Assembly (NCBI GenBank): GCA_009777515.1
Contig: WRLR01000027.1
Span: forward strand, 1-41,017
Origin: Oscillospiraceae bacterium
Lineage (GTDB): Bacteria; Bacillota; Clostridia; WRLR01
Length of the DNA stretch: 41,017 nt
Direction: 5' to 3'
Shown here: one piece after another, positions 1-7,038 of the stretch
Numbering within the stretch: the stretch's first letter is position 1
Layout: every line of letters begins with the position of its first letter
Translations under genes and position numbers: made by a program
The notes under the pieces: generated by a model
What the model saw: only the letters and a program-made list of their open reading frames with translations
What the model was told of the DNA's origin: nothing
Databases searched by the model: none

Positions 1-2018
1 AAGAACCTGTCTATTTCATGCCGGGCTGCGCCGATTTCATATTCGTACAACAGTTTCGCTGCGCGCCCGCATGCTTCATGGGCGCGTTCTATAATCCATC
101 TATCTATGGGCAACAGCCCCGACTGCAGCTCAGGCGACTGCCGCAAGCCGCCGCGTTCTTGCGCGACTGCGCCCTCACCAGAGCCCGCGCCCGCGTACAT
201 GCCCTCCAGGTGGGGCTGCGCGAACCTGGCGGCGTTCCACAGCTTCGTAATAAAACGTTTCGGGATCGCCAACTCCCCTTCCGAAAAAAATGTGTCGCTC
301 CCCAACCGTGCACCCGCCGTCCAGTAGCGCAGGGCGTCTGCGGAATGCGCGGCGATCAAGCGCTCGGGGTCCATGTCATCGTTTTTTTCGCCTTTGGACT
401 TGCTGATCTTCTCGCCTCTCTTTGCCAGGATGAACCCGCATATCATCAAATCTTTCCACGGGATGGCGCCGGTGTGGTACAAGCTGCGCACGATGGTATA
501 GAACGTCCATGTGCGGATGATTTCATGCGCGTGCGTGCGCATCCCCATAGGCGTCAGCTTCAAACCGAGCCGCTCGTTTATCTGCGGCGTGACGCTCGAC
601 GTCGCCCATGTGTCGAAGACGGCGCCCTCCGGGACGAACCGCGTGCAGCCGCACCCGGCACAGGCGCCCGCATACACCGTCTCGAGCGGGTTGACCGGCA
701 ACTGCTCCTCCGAGGCAAAAACGGCCGCCCCGCAGTCGGCGCAGTACCAGACGGGGAACGGGACTCCGAAATAACGCTGCCGCGAAATGCACCAGTCCCA
801 TTTCAGGTTTTCGACCCAAGCCGTATAACGGTTTTTCATGCTTGGCGGGTACCAGTTTATTTCGTCTGCCGCATTTAAAAATTGATCGCGCCCGCTCATT
901 ATTTCGATGTACCACTGCCGCGATGGGATGATTTCGACCGTCCTCCCGCAGCGCTCGTGCGCACCGACGGCATGGGTGATTGTCTCGGACTTCAGCTTCA
1001 GGCCGCGCTCGCCCAGCAAGCGGATGATTTCCGTGCGAGCGGCTTGTATCTCCATGCCCCCAATATACGGCGCCTCTGCGGCGATGCGCCCATCGGGCGT
1101 GATGGCCCTGCGATACGGCAGTTTATGCTTTGCATGCCATTCCGCGTCCGCGCTGTCGCCGAACGTGGCGCACATGACGACACCGGTGCCTTTTTCCATG
1201 TCTGCCCCGTCGTCGGCCAGTATGGGTATGTCGTGTCCGTACAGCGGCACGGTCGCCGACAATCCTATATAGTCGCGGTACCGCAGGTCGGCTGGGTTGA
1301 CGAATAGACAAACGCAGCCGTACAAAAGCTCCGGCCTCGTGGTGGCGACCTCCAGCGGCGGGCGGTCGGCGCCCTCTAGCGGCGGGCGGTCGGCGCCCTC
1401 AAGTTGTGGGCGTCCGGCGACATGGAACGGCACATGGACGTATGTGCCCTCTACGTCGACCGCGTCCAGTTCTGCCTGGGCTATCGACGTCCCGCACTCC
1501 ACGCACCACAGCACCGGGGACTCCTTTGTGTAAGCCTTGCCAGCCTCGGCCAGTTCCAGGAACAGGCGCTGCGAAATTTTCACCACTTCAGGGCTTATGG
1601 TCCGATATGTCGTCGACCAGTCCACCGAGAACCCCAGCGACGACCAAAACGCCTTGAACCCGTCCTCATATTTTTGCGTGGCGCCGAGGCATTTTTCGAC
1701 AAATTCGCCACGCGGGAGCGCTCCGGCACGAATCCCCTCCTCGCGTTCAACGAGCCGCTCGGTGGGCAGCCCGTTGTCGTCGAAGCCGAATGGATAGAAT
1801 ACATTCTGCCCCTGCATGCGACGGAACCTGGCGATCATCTCCGCCTGCGTATAGGAGAACAAGTGCCCGATGTGCAGGCTGCCGCTGACCGTCGGCGGCG
1901 GCGTGTCGATGGAGTATATGTCCCCGCTCGCGTTTTTATCGAACCGGAAAAAGTCACCCTGTTCCCAAAAATCCTGTATCTGCTTTTCGACTTTCGTAAA
2001 ATCGTAACGCTTGTCCAT
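1..2018 (-). CDS. valS: Valyl-tRNA synthetase, C-terminal part outside window
   Basis: Charges tRNA-Val with valine in the cytoplasm. The minus-strand frame is open from the ATG at 2018 to the window edge, giving 672 codons without the C-terminus. The class I signature HIGH appears near residue 44 in SGSLHIGHLFSY, followed by PFGFDDNGLPTERLVE, which is typical of the archaeal/Rickettsia-like ValS type. The KMSKS equivalent is KISKS in LAKRGEKISKSKGE. The editing-domain motif EVATTRPELL is present. Directly before it lies a duplicated eight-residue unit (LEGADRPP twice) that I do not expect in ValS. The start is supported by GGGAGG at about 2030-2036. The T-box upstream implies control by uncharged tRNA. 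ValS, not IleS or LeuS, is chosen from the DDNGLPTERLVE block. High confidence. Confidence 0.93.
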   Translation of the reverse strand, partial: MDKRYDFTKVEKQIQDFWEQGDFFRFDKNASGDIYSIDTPPPTVSGSLHIGHLFSYTQAEMIARFRRMQGQNVFYPFGFDDNGLPTERLVEREEGIRAGALPRGEFVEKCLGATQKYEDGFKAFWSSLGFSVDWSTTYRTISPEVVKISQRLFLELAEAGKAYTKESPVLWCVECGTSIAQAELDAVDVEGTYVHVPFHVAGRPQLEGADRPPLEGADRPPLEVATTRPELLYGCVCLFVNPADLRYRDYIGLSATVPLYGHDIPILADDGADMEKGTGVVMCATFGDSADAEWHAKHKLPYRRAITPDGRIAAEAPYIGGMEIQAARTEIIRLLGERGLKLKSETITHAVGAHERCGRTVEIIPSRQWYIEIMSGRDQFLNAADEINWYPPSMKNRYTAWVENLKWDWCISRQRYFGVPFPVWYCADCGAAVFASEEQLPVNPLETVYAGACAGCGCTRFVPEGAVFDTWATSSVTPQINERLGLKLTPMGMRTHAHEIIRTWTFYTIVRSLYHTGAIPWKDLMICGFILAKRGEKISKSKGEKNDDMDPERLIAAHSADALRYWTAGARLGSDTFFSEGELAIPKRFITKLWNAARFAQPHLEGMYAGAGSGEGAVAQERGGLRQSPELQSGLLPIDRWIIERAHEACGRAAKLLYEYEIGAARHEIDRF
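1354..1401 (-). repeat. 24-bp tandem duplication inside valS
   Basis: Two adjacent 24-bp units, 1354-1377 and 1378-1401, differ only at their last base. Being a multiple of three, they keep the frame and encode LEGADRPP twice, just before the conserved EVATTRPE block of the editing domain. One of several in-frame repeat insertions in this window. Confidence 0.85.
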
Positions 2019-2160
2019 AGTTACTGGCGACCTCCCTTAAAATTTTGTATTAACTGCCATGCGCCAACGGCGTAAATTTTTAAATGAATGATCGTTGTGC
2101 CTTGCTGCAGTGCGCCGAGGGCGTCACACCCTACAATTTCTTATGGTTTTTCTGCGCAAC

Positions 2161-2610
2161 AAAAAGTCCCAGGCACATATTGCTCTGCCTGGGACGAATA
2201 TTGCTATCCGCGGTACCACCCAATTTCGAAAGACGTAGTTTCGGGTTTGTGGGCCCTGCCCTTTGGGGCCGGCCTGTGCCAAAACGTTCCTCCGCGCTCT
2301 GCCGGTGCGGGACAACGCATGCGCGAGGCGGCGCCGTCCGATACCGTTCCCCGTAACGGCGGGAAGCCCGTTGGAGCCTACTGGGACGTAAGTGAAACAG
2401 CCTATATTGCTGTTTCGCAGTTAATAATGTAATGTCATATATTACAACGCAGCGCCACAGTTTACAACGCAGTGCTGCATTTCCTGCACATCCGTTCGAT
2501 CCACAGCTCGGGGGCTACCTTCCGTACCATCCTCGCGGGCGCTTACACCAGCCGCGCCCTCTCTGCGCTAAAGATCGGTATGTACTCCTCCCCGTCATCG
2601 CCTTTGTTGT
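2161..2610 (-). promoter_or_regulatory. T-box riboswitch leader of valS
   Basis: The minus strand carries the T-box core GGTGGTACCGCGG at 2208-2220. It is followed by a strong intrinsic terminator hairpin (AGTCCCAGGC paired with GCCTGGGAC, 2165-2195) ending in a T run at 2161-2165. Upstream, between about 2600 and 2480, there is Stem I-like sequence with an AGTA motif and AGAGAGGG. Uncharged tRNA-Val would pair with the core and favour antitermination. A GTA triplet in AAGGTAGCC is a plausible specifier for valine, but I have not folded the RNA. The 5' end is approximate. Confidence 0.88.
2165..2195 (-). terminator. T-box intrinsic terminator hairpin
   Basis: On the minus strand a nine-pair GC-rich stem (GTCCCAGGC with GCCTGGGAC) and a 12-nt loop are followed directly by five T residues. 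This is the terminator of the valS T-box, mutually exclusive with the antiterminator that contains the GGTACCGCGG core. Confidence 0.85.
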
Positions 2611-2689
2611 GATGAACCAATATTGAATTAAAATAATTCTAACACAAACGTATTAATTTGAAAATAGCATTTTTAATGCAGGGCGGGGA

Positions 2690-2806
2690 GAGCGCGGGGC
2701 TTGCCCCCGCCGCACATTACTCGTAGGGCGAGGGGATTCCCCGCCGAGTCCTGTGGCCACGACCTGCATATCGCGGGGTTGCAGTGGAGGCAAGCCCCCA
2801 CCCTAC
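2690..2806. repeat. Cluster of GC-rich palindromic repeats
   Basis: This stretch holds three palindromes: one at about 2693-2709 (GCGGGGC/GCCCCCGC), one at 2723-2745 preceded by GTAGGG (arms around GGGGATTCCCC), and one at 2784-2801 (GTGGAGGC/GCCCCCAC) followed by CCTACG. They share the palindrome-plus-CCCTACA layout seen at 4567, 5842, 15614 and 38389, although the arm sequences differ. No gene is seen in 2611-2857. Confidence 0.6.
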
Positions 2807-2857
2807 GTTTCGTTCGGTAATATTACGTTTGTTGCTTCCCAAAATTGTCGCTCATCA

Positions 2858-3517
2858 TCAAATCCCCCGTTTGGCGCCGGCGATAAGCGCTTTGTATGTC
2901 TGCGCCAATGTCTCGTGCTCAACGGCGGCGGCGTCGAACTTGAACACCGCGAACACTATTTGGACACAGAAGCCTATGGCGACTACAGTAATCACTGTAC
3001 CGACGCCCACCATGCCGCCCAGCAGCCACCCAACGAACGTTACAACGAGCTCTACGATGCCCCGGCAAAGACCCACCGGCATCTTCGTCTTTTTGTTCAG
3101 CACGACCATCAAGTTATCTCGTGGCCCCGCGCCGAACGCGGACTTGATGTAATAATATGTCCCGGCGGCGATGACGAACATCCCCGCGACGAGCATCAGT
3201 ATGCCAATAGGCATGTTCGGGGCCAGCGGCACAATGTCCAGCTTGAGCAGCTCGTCTAAAAACACGCCCGTAAGAATCATGCTGAACACCGTCCCCAGCC
3301 CGATTTTTTCGCCGCACGCCGTGACGATGATCACGATGATGACGCCCGCAATGATAGACGCGTCGCCGATACTGATGCCCACCGCCAGGCCCAGCCCCGA
3401 GTGAAAGACCTCCCACGGAGCGTAGCCAATGTTGGCCCTGATGGTAAGCACAAGGCCGACTGCAAATAGAATGATGCCGACGATTAAATACGTAGCGCGG
3501 ATGGCAAACTGTTTCAT
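2858..3517 (-). CDS. YczE/YyaS/YitT-family integral membrane protein
   Basis: A 219-residue hydrophobic protein with about five to six membrane segments. It begins with a cationic start and a long hydrophobic helix, then the family-like stretch IRANIGYAPWEVFHSGL. Further segments lie around residues 50-65, 100-125 and 155-185, and the C-terminal tail is soluble and alanine-rich. The YczE family is conserved in Bacillota with no established transport substrate. AGAGG just upstream of the ATG supports the start. It is transcribed in the same direction as its neighbours but is separated from them by repeats, so operon membership is uncertain. Family assignment is good; function is unknown. Confidence 0.8.
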   Translation of the reverse strand: MKQFAIRATYLIVGIILFAVGLVLTIRANIGYAPWEVFHSGLGLAVGISIGDASIIAGVIIVIIVTACGEKIGLGTVFSMILTGVFLDELLKLDIVPLAPNMPIGILMLVAGMFVIAAGTYYYIKSAFGAGPRDNLMVVLNKKTKMPVGLCRGIVELVVTFVGWLLGGMVGVGTVITVVAIGFCVQIVFAVFKFDAAAVEHETLAQTYKALIAGAKRGI

Positions 3518-3543
3518 AAAGCCTCTAAGATGTGTTGCTTTCT

Positions 3544-3573
3544 ATGCTAATGTTAATGCTAATGCTGATGCGA
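3544..3573. repeat. Hexanucleotide microsatellite
   Basis: Five consecutive 6-bp units of the form ATGNNA/G (ATGCTA, ATGTTA, ATGCTA, ATGCTG, ATGCGA) lie just upstream of the YczE-type gene, in the gap between it and the TIM-barrel gene. It could affect promoter spacing by slippage, but this is only a possibility. Confidence 0.6.
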
Positions 3574-3604
3574 TTGTAAAATTAATTGCAAATGTAAATA
3601 CGTT

Positions 3605-4507
3605 TTACGGCGAAACCCATATGCCCGCTCCGGCGCCGCCGCCCGCTCTTCCGCCAGCCCCGCCGCTTTCGGCGGCAAAACCAATTTTACCAAGCGTGTC
3701 CGCCAGCGCCGCGCACGCCGCCGCGAACGCCTCGGGCTTTGTTTTGTAAATAAAATCCGTCTTCACAGCCATGCTCTCACCTTTGTCGTTGATAGTCAAG
3801 TGCGGCTCCACCGACAGGAAAACATCCTTGCCTTTTTTCGCGAACCGCGCCAGCACCTCGCCGACTTGCCCGTCGCCGCGCCCCGCCGGCACGATCTCGC
3901 CGCTGGACAGATACGCGTCCTTTATATGAAAATATTCAATATAGTTCTCCAGCATCGCATACGCGCCCAGGACGTCCACTTTATCGACGATGAAATTCGC
4001 CGGGTCGAACACCAGCTTCAGCCGCCCGCCGAACGCGTCGTACAGCTCCTTGCACCGCTCGGGGACATTGCCGAAGATGCCCCTCTCGTTTTCGTGGCAG
4101 AACACGATGCCGGGCGCGGCGTCCATCATCATGCCGATGCGCGAAACGACTTCGTCTATGTGCGCGGAAGGGTTGTCGAGCGTGCCGTAGAAGCTGAAAA
4201 AGCGCAAAAGCCCCGTCTCCAGCACATGCATTTTTTCGACATAGTGCTTAAACGATTCCAGCGTGGGCGCGAAGTCGTCCCCAATGTCGGTTTTCCCGAA
4301 CGGCGAGCCCGCAGCGGACACCTTGACGCCGGCGCCGTCCAGCGCTTTCTTTATCTCCTTGGCTTCGGCAAGCGTGACGTCGGTCAGATTTTTGCCGTTA
4401 ATGTTCCGCATTTCGATATAGCCGATTTTGTTGTCATGGCAAGCTTTTATTTGCTCTTCCACGCTTTGCCCTGCTTCGTCGGTAAATCCTGCAATGGTGT
4501 ATTTCAT
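3605..4507 (-). CDS. Sugar phosphate isomerase/epimerase (TIM barrel, AP-endonuclease-2 fold)
   Basis: About 300 residues with the xylose-isomerase-like TIM-barrel pattern. It opens with MKYTIAGFTDEAG, then IGYIEMRNING, later VFCHENERGIFG, KLVFDPANFIV, YIEYFHIKDAY and FLSVEPHL. The conserved Glu, Asp, His and Glu of these strands are the expected divalent-metal ligands. The sugar substrate cannot be read from sequence. I place the start at 4507 because GAAAGGAAG lies nine bases upstream; an upstream in-frame ATG at 4531 has no such site. The last 20 residues are a Gly/Ala-rich tail unusual for the family. The URO-D family gene lies upstream on the same strand. Confidence 0.82.
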   Translation of the reverse strand: MKYTIAGFTDEAGQSVEEQIKACHDNKIGYIEMRNINGKNLTDVTLAEAKEIKKALDGAGVKVSAAGSPFGKTDIGDDFAPTLESFKHYVEKMHVLETGLLRFFSFYGTLDNPSAHIDEVVSRIGMMMDAAPGIVFCHENERGIFGNVPERCKELYDAFGGRLKLVFDPANFIVDKVDVLGAYAMLENYIEYFHIKDAYLSSGEIVPAGRGDGQVGEVLARFAKKGKDVFLSVEPHLTINDKGESMAVKTDFIYKTKPEAFAAACAALADTLGKIGFAAESGGAGGRAGGGAGAGIWVSP

Positions 4508-4566
4508 AGATGGATACTTCCTTTCATTCATATAGTCAATATCATTTTATTGTGTGTGCCTGCAAC

Positions 4567-4593
4567 GGCGCGATGAGGACATCGCGCCCTACA
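4567..4593. repeat. Palindromic repeat with CCCTACA tail (copy A)
   Basis: A perfect nine-base inverted repeat (GGCGCGATG, loop AGGA, CATCGCGCC) followed by CTACA. The same 27-bp sequence recurs at 38389-38415, 34 kb away, so it is a dispersed element and not a local terminator. Confidence 0.8.
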
Positions 4594-4634
4594 AGCGCCG
4601 CCGCAATCGGGAGGGATGCCGCCCCCACTGCGCT

Positions 4635-5756
4635 TCAGCTAAATTCAAGCATGCGCTTGCGGTAATGCATGTAGTCCTCGAAGCGCACTTCCTCCGGCAC
4701 TCCGTGGTCGCATGTGGGTATGTAGCCGCCCTGCTCCTTCATGAAAGGCATTATTCGGTCGACCTCGCGGTCGATGGCGTCCTTTCCGGCGGCCAGTATG
4801 CGCTTGTCGATCCCCCCGCGCATCAAAAGCTGCGGGTACTGCTTGCGCAGCGCCACGACGTCGCACCCCGACGCCACCTCGAACGGCGACATGTAGTCCA
4901 TGCCAATTTCCTGATAGATGGGAATCACGGGCCTGCAGTCCCCGTCCGTGTCAATTTGCAAATACAAGTGGCGCTCCTTATCCAGTTGCCGCCCTTTAAT
5001 ATTGCTAATCAACTGCTGATAATATGGGAACAGGAACTCGCGCATCATGTCCGGGGAGATGAGCGCCCCGTGGTTGTAGCATATGTCCTCGGCAAGGAAC
5101 AGCTCGTCGATGGTCACATGCGCCTGATAGTCCGCAATCACGGCGTCGGCCAGCTCGAACCACGCGCGCATCATGTCGTGCACCAGCCCCGGCTCGTCAT
5201 AGACCATGTAGAGGATGCCCTCCGGGCCGACCAGCGAGCGCAGGTACATGTACCCCCCGACGACGCTCTGCCCAATCATGGCGCCCTGCGCGCTCTTGTC
5301 CGTAAATTGCCTGATATATTCGGGCAGGCCGTCAAAACGGCCCGGGGCGTCGACGGCCAGCCGCCACTTGACGTTCCGCTCCCAGTCGTCCCAGCCTGTG
5401 ACGGGGTGGCTGACATATTCGGGCATAAAGCCGCTCCTGCGCCCCTTAAAATACAGCACATGCCGCCCCGCAAAATCCCGGACCAACTCGTACGCGCCCC
5501 GGTCCTCGAGTACCTCGACTTCAAACTCGGGGCAAAAAGCCGCTTCGCACCAGCCCAGCTTGCCCAGGTTGAACATGCCGTTGCCGTCGTAGCCGAACAG
5601 CTTAGCTAAGTCCTCGCCCTCTTTGATATGCCCCTCGGCAGTCCACCGCTCCAGCACAAAGTAGCCGAACTCTCGCTGTATGATGGGGGCGCCCTTCTTC
5701 ATGGCATAAAAATCCCTGGTTTTGGCTATGTCCGCTTGCAATGTTGCGCTGTCCAT
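4635..5756 (-). CDS. Uroporphyrinogen decarboxylase (URO-D) family protein
   Basis: A 373-residue protein of the URO-D/corrinoid-methyltransferase superfamily. It shows the family-like blocks IIQREFGYFVLERW near the start, FLAEDICYNHGALISPDMM in the middle, a strand ending in QIDTDGD, LLMRGGIDKRILAAGK and the C-terminal TCDHGVPEEVRFEDY. Such proteins in anaerobes are usually not haem enzymes but methyltransferase-like proteins of unknown substrate, and no corrinoid protein is encoded nearby. The start is backed by AAGGAG nine bases upstream of the ATG. A sugar-isomerase-like gene follows about 130 bp downstream, so the two could serve one catabolic pathway. True HemE activity is unlikely from context. 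Confidence 0.8.
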   Translation of the reverse strand: MDSATLQADIAKTRDFYAMKKGAPIIQREFGYFVLERWTAEGHIKEGEDLAKLFGYDGNGMFNLGKLGWCEAAFCPEFEVEVLEDRGAYELVRDFAGRHVLYFKGRRSGFMPEYVSHPVTGWDDWERNVKWRLAVDAPGRFDGLPEYIRQFTDKSAQGAMIGQSVVGGYMYLRSLVGPEGILYMVYDEPGLVHDMMRAWFELADAVIADYQAHVTIDELFLAEDICYNHGALISPDMMREFLFPYYQQLISNIKGRQLDKERHLYLQIDTDGDCRPVIPIYQEIGMDYMSPFEVASGCDVVALRKQYPQLLMRGGIDKRILAAGKDAIDREVDRIMPFMKEQGGYIPTCDHGVPEEVRFEDYMHYRKRMLEFS

Positions 5757-5841
5757 TGATTATAATCTCCTTATGCGTCCTGTACAGTACCTATGTATCG
5801 AGCAATAGAAACCCAATTGAAACCCAATAGAAAAAGATCGC

Positions 5842-5865
5842 GGGCGAACACTGTTCGCCCCTACA
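5842..5865. repeat. Palindromic repeat with CCCTACA tail (copy B)
   Basis: GGGCGAACA, a single central C, TGTTCGCCC: a perfect 19-bp palindrome followed by CTACA. Near-identical cores are found inside the two MITE-like elements at 5909 and 15614. This copy stands alone, just left of the first MITE-like element. Confidence 0.8.
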
Positions 5866-5880
5866 TGTTATAGGTTATTT

Positions 5881-6014
5881 TAGACGATTGCCAAAGTCGG
5901 TATTTTGCGGGCGAACACTGTTCACCCTACAACATTTTGTATATGTGGAATATTGATTGCCCATGCCCATATGTAGGACGCACATTGTGCGTCCGCGACT
6001 TTTACAATCGCCTA
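5881..6014. mobile_element. MITE-like element, copy 1
   Basis: A 134-bp element without coding capacity, ending in imperfect terminal inverted repeats (left TAGACGATTGCCAAAGTC, right GACTTTTACAATCGCCTA) with TA at both ends. Inside are two palindromes: a GGGCGAACA core at about 5909-5927 (one arm mutated) and a perfect GGACGCACA/TGTGCGTCC palindrome at 5976-5994. It is collinear with copy 2 at 15586-15715. TA ends suggest mobilisation by an IS630/Tc1-mariner-type transposase, which is not in the window. The gap 5757-6086 holds this, repeat copy B and no gene. Confidence 0.72.
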
Positions 6015-6086
6015 TATAGGTTATTCTACTGTGCGCCTGGAATGCCTTGGGAATTGTCAGGTAAAGCGAATAACCCGGAGGTTATT

Positions 6087-6935
6087 TTATTGCGCGCCCG
6101 GAATGCCTACCGCGCACTGCACGCCGACATTGCATTTGCCGCAGCCGTAGCGCGGGTCGTGCTTTTCTCTGGTCGACTGAAGAAAGTCCGCACACGCCGC
6201 TATGTCCTTCCCCTTCTTGACGTCGATGGCGCCGACGGGGCATTGGGCGGCGCATTCACCGCACATGGTACAGTATTCGTCGTACCGCGAGTAGGGACGC
6301 GCATCCGCTTCCACCGGCATGTCGGTTATGATGCTGCCAAAGCGCCCCGCCGTGCCCAGCTTGGTGATGAGCCCCCGCGACAAGCCGAATGTGCCCAGCC
6401 CGCAAATATATGCGACATGCCGCTCCGACCAACTGCTGGTATAGTCCGGCAGCTCCCCGCCGCCCCGGCTGAGCGGGTCCGTCTTATGGGCGGATGTGTA
6501 GCGTTCGTCCAACATGGGGACGACGGCGGCGAAACCCGAATCGCTGAGAAGCTTTTGGATAGCAGCGAGCATAGCGCCCAGGGCCACCTGCCCCTCAATG
6601 CGCCCATGCAGCCATTCCGGCGGGATCTCCGCGCCTCCGCCCCGGTTGGCGGCGACGATGCGCCCGTCGAACGGGCAAAAGAACGAAAGCACCGTCCGCG
6701 CGCCCGGCAGCCATTCGCCCGGTGACATAAAGAGTGGCCCGACGACAGAACCATCCTTCATTTGCTCAAACAAAGGATCCCCGGCCGCCGCCGCCCCCAG
6801 CAGCGGCGCGCCAAAAAAGCGCATCCCGGCCAAGTCCGGGCGGAGCGCCGCCCCCGCATCCAAATAGTTAACTGGCGATCCGTCAAAGAAACGGGTTGCC
6901 GCGCCCAATAAATCATTTTTGCTGATTGGCGCCAT
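6087..6935 (-). CDS. 4Fe-4S protein related to epoxyqueuosine reductase (QueG-like)
   Basis: About 282 residues. The C-terminal third has a two-cluster ferredoxin region: CTMCGECAAQCP followed by CGKCNVGVQCAVGIP. The middle carries HVAYICGLGTFGLSRGLIT and GRFGSIITDMPVEA, as in QueG-like and related anaerobic ferredoxin proteins. It is shorter than canonical QueG (about 300 or more residues) and lacks its HEAT-like C-terminus, so it is better read as a QueG-like electron-transfer protein than as true epoxyqueuosine reductase. The start at 6935 is chosen because GGAGG sits eight bases upstream; the open frame extends to a GTG at 6950 that overlaps this site. It lies downstream of the glycyl-radical enzyme. 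Confidence 0.75.
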   Translation of the reverse strand: MAPISKNDLLGAATRFFDGSPVNYLDAGAALRPDLAGMRFFGAPLLGAAAAGDPLFEQMKDGSVVGPLFMSPGEWLPGARTVLSFFCPFDGRIVAANRGGGAEIPPEWLHGRIEGQVALGAMLAAIQKLLSDSGFAAVVPMLDERYTSAHKTDPLSRGGGELPDYTSSWSERHVAYICGLGTFGLSRGLITKLGTAGRFGSIITDMPVEADARPYSRYDEYCTMCGECAAQCPVGAIDVKKGKDIAACADFLQSTREKHDPRYGCGKCNVGVQCAVGIPGAQ

Positions 6936-6961
6936 AATGACCACCTCCACGTTCTAAAATT

Positions 6962-7014
6962 AGGGGGACTGTTCTCGTGTGTTATACATCTCAACACAAG
7001 AGAACCGTCCCCCT
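6962..7014. repeat. Long imperfect inverted repeat
   Basis: Two arms of about 22 nt (AGGGGGAC-GTTCTC-TGTGTT and its complement) carry two single-base mismatches and flank a nine-base loop. It lies in the 103-bp gap between the glycyl-radical enzyme and the QueG-like gene. It could act as a transcript-stabilising or terminating hairpin. The sequence also resembles dispersed palindromes linked to Y1/RAYT transposases in Clostridia; the last point is from general memory. Confidence 0.65.
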
Positions 7015-7038
7015 GTGTTAATACCAGCCCCCAACCGC

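Noticed and set aside
18-878. Long plus-strand open frame over valS (also 1404-2075).
   Set aside because: The minus strand encodes ValS with HIGH and KISKS motifs across the whole region; the plus-strand frames are Arg/Pro-rich mirror frames typical of GC-rich coding DNA.
4554-5609. 351-residue plus-strand frame opposite the URO-D gene.
   Set aside because: No recognisable motif, and the minus-strand protein has family blocks and a ribosome-binding site.
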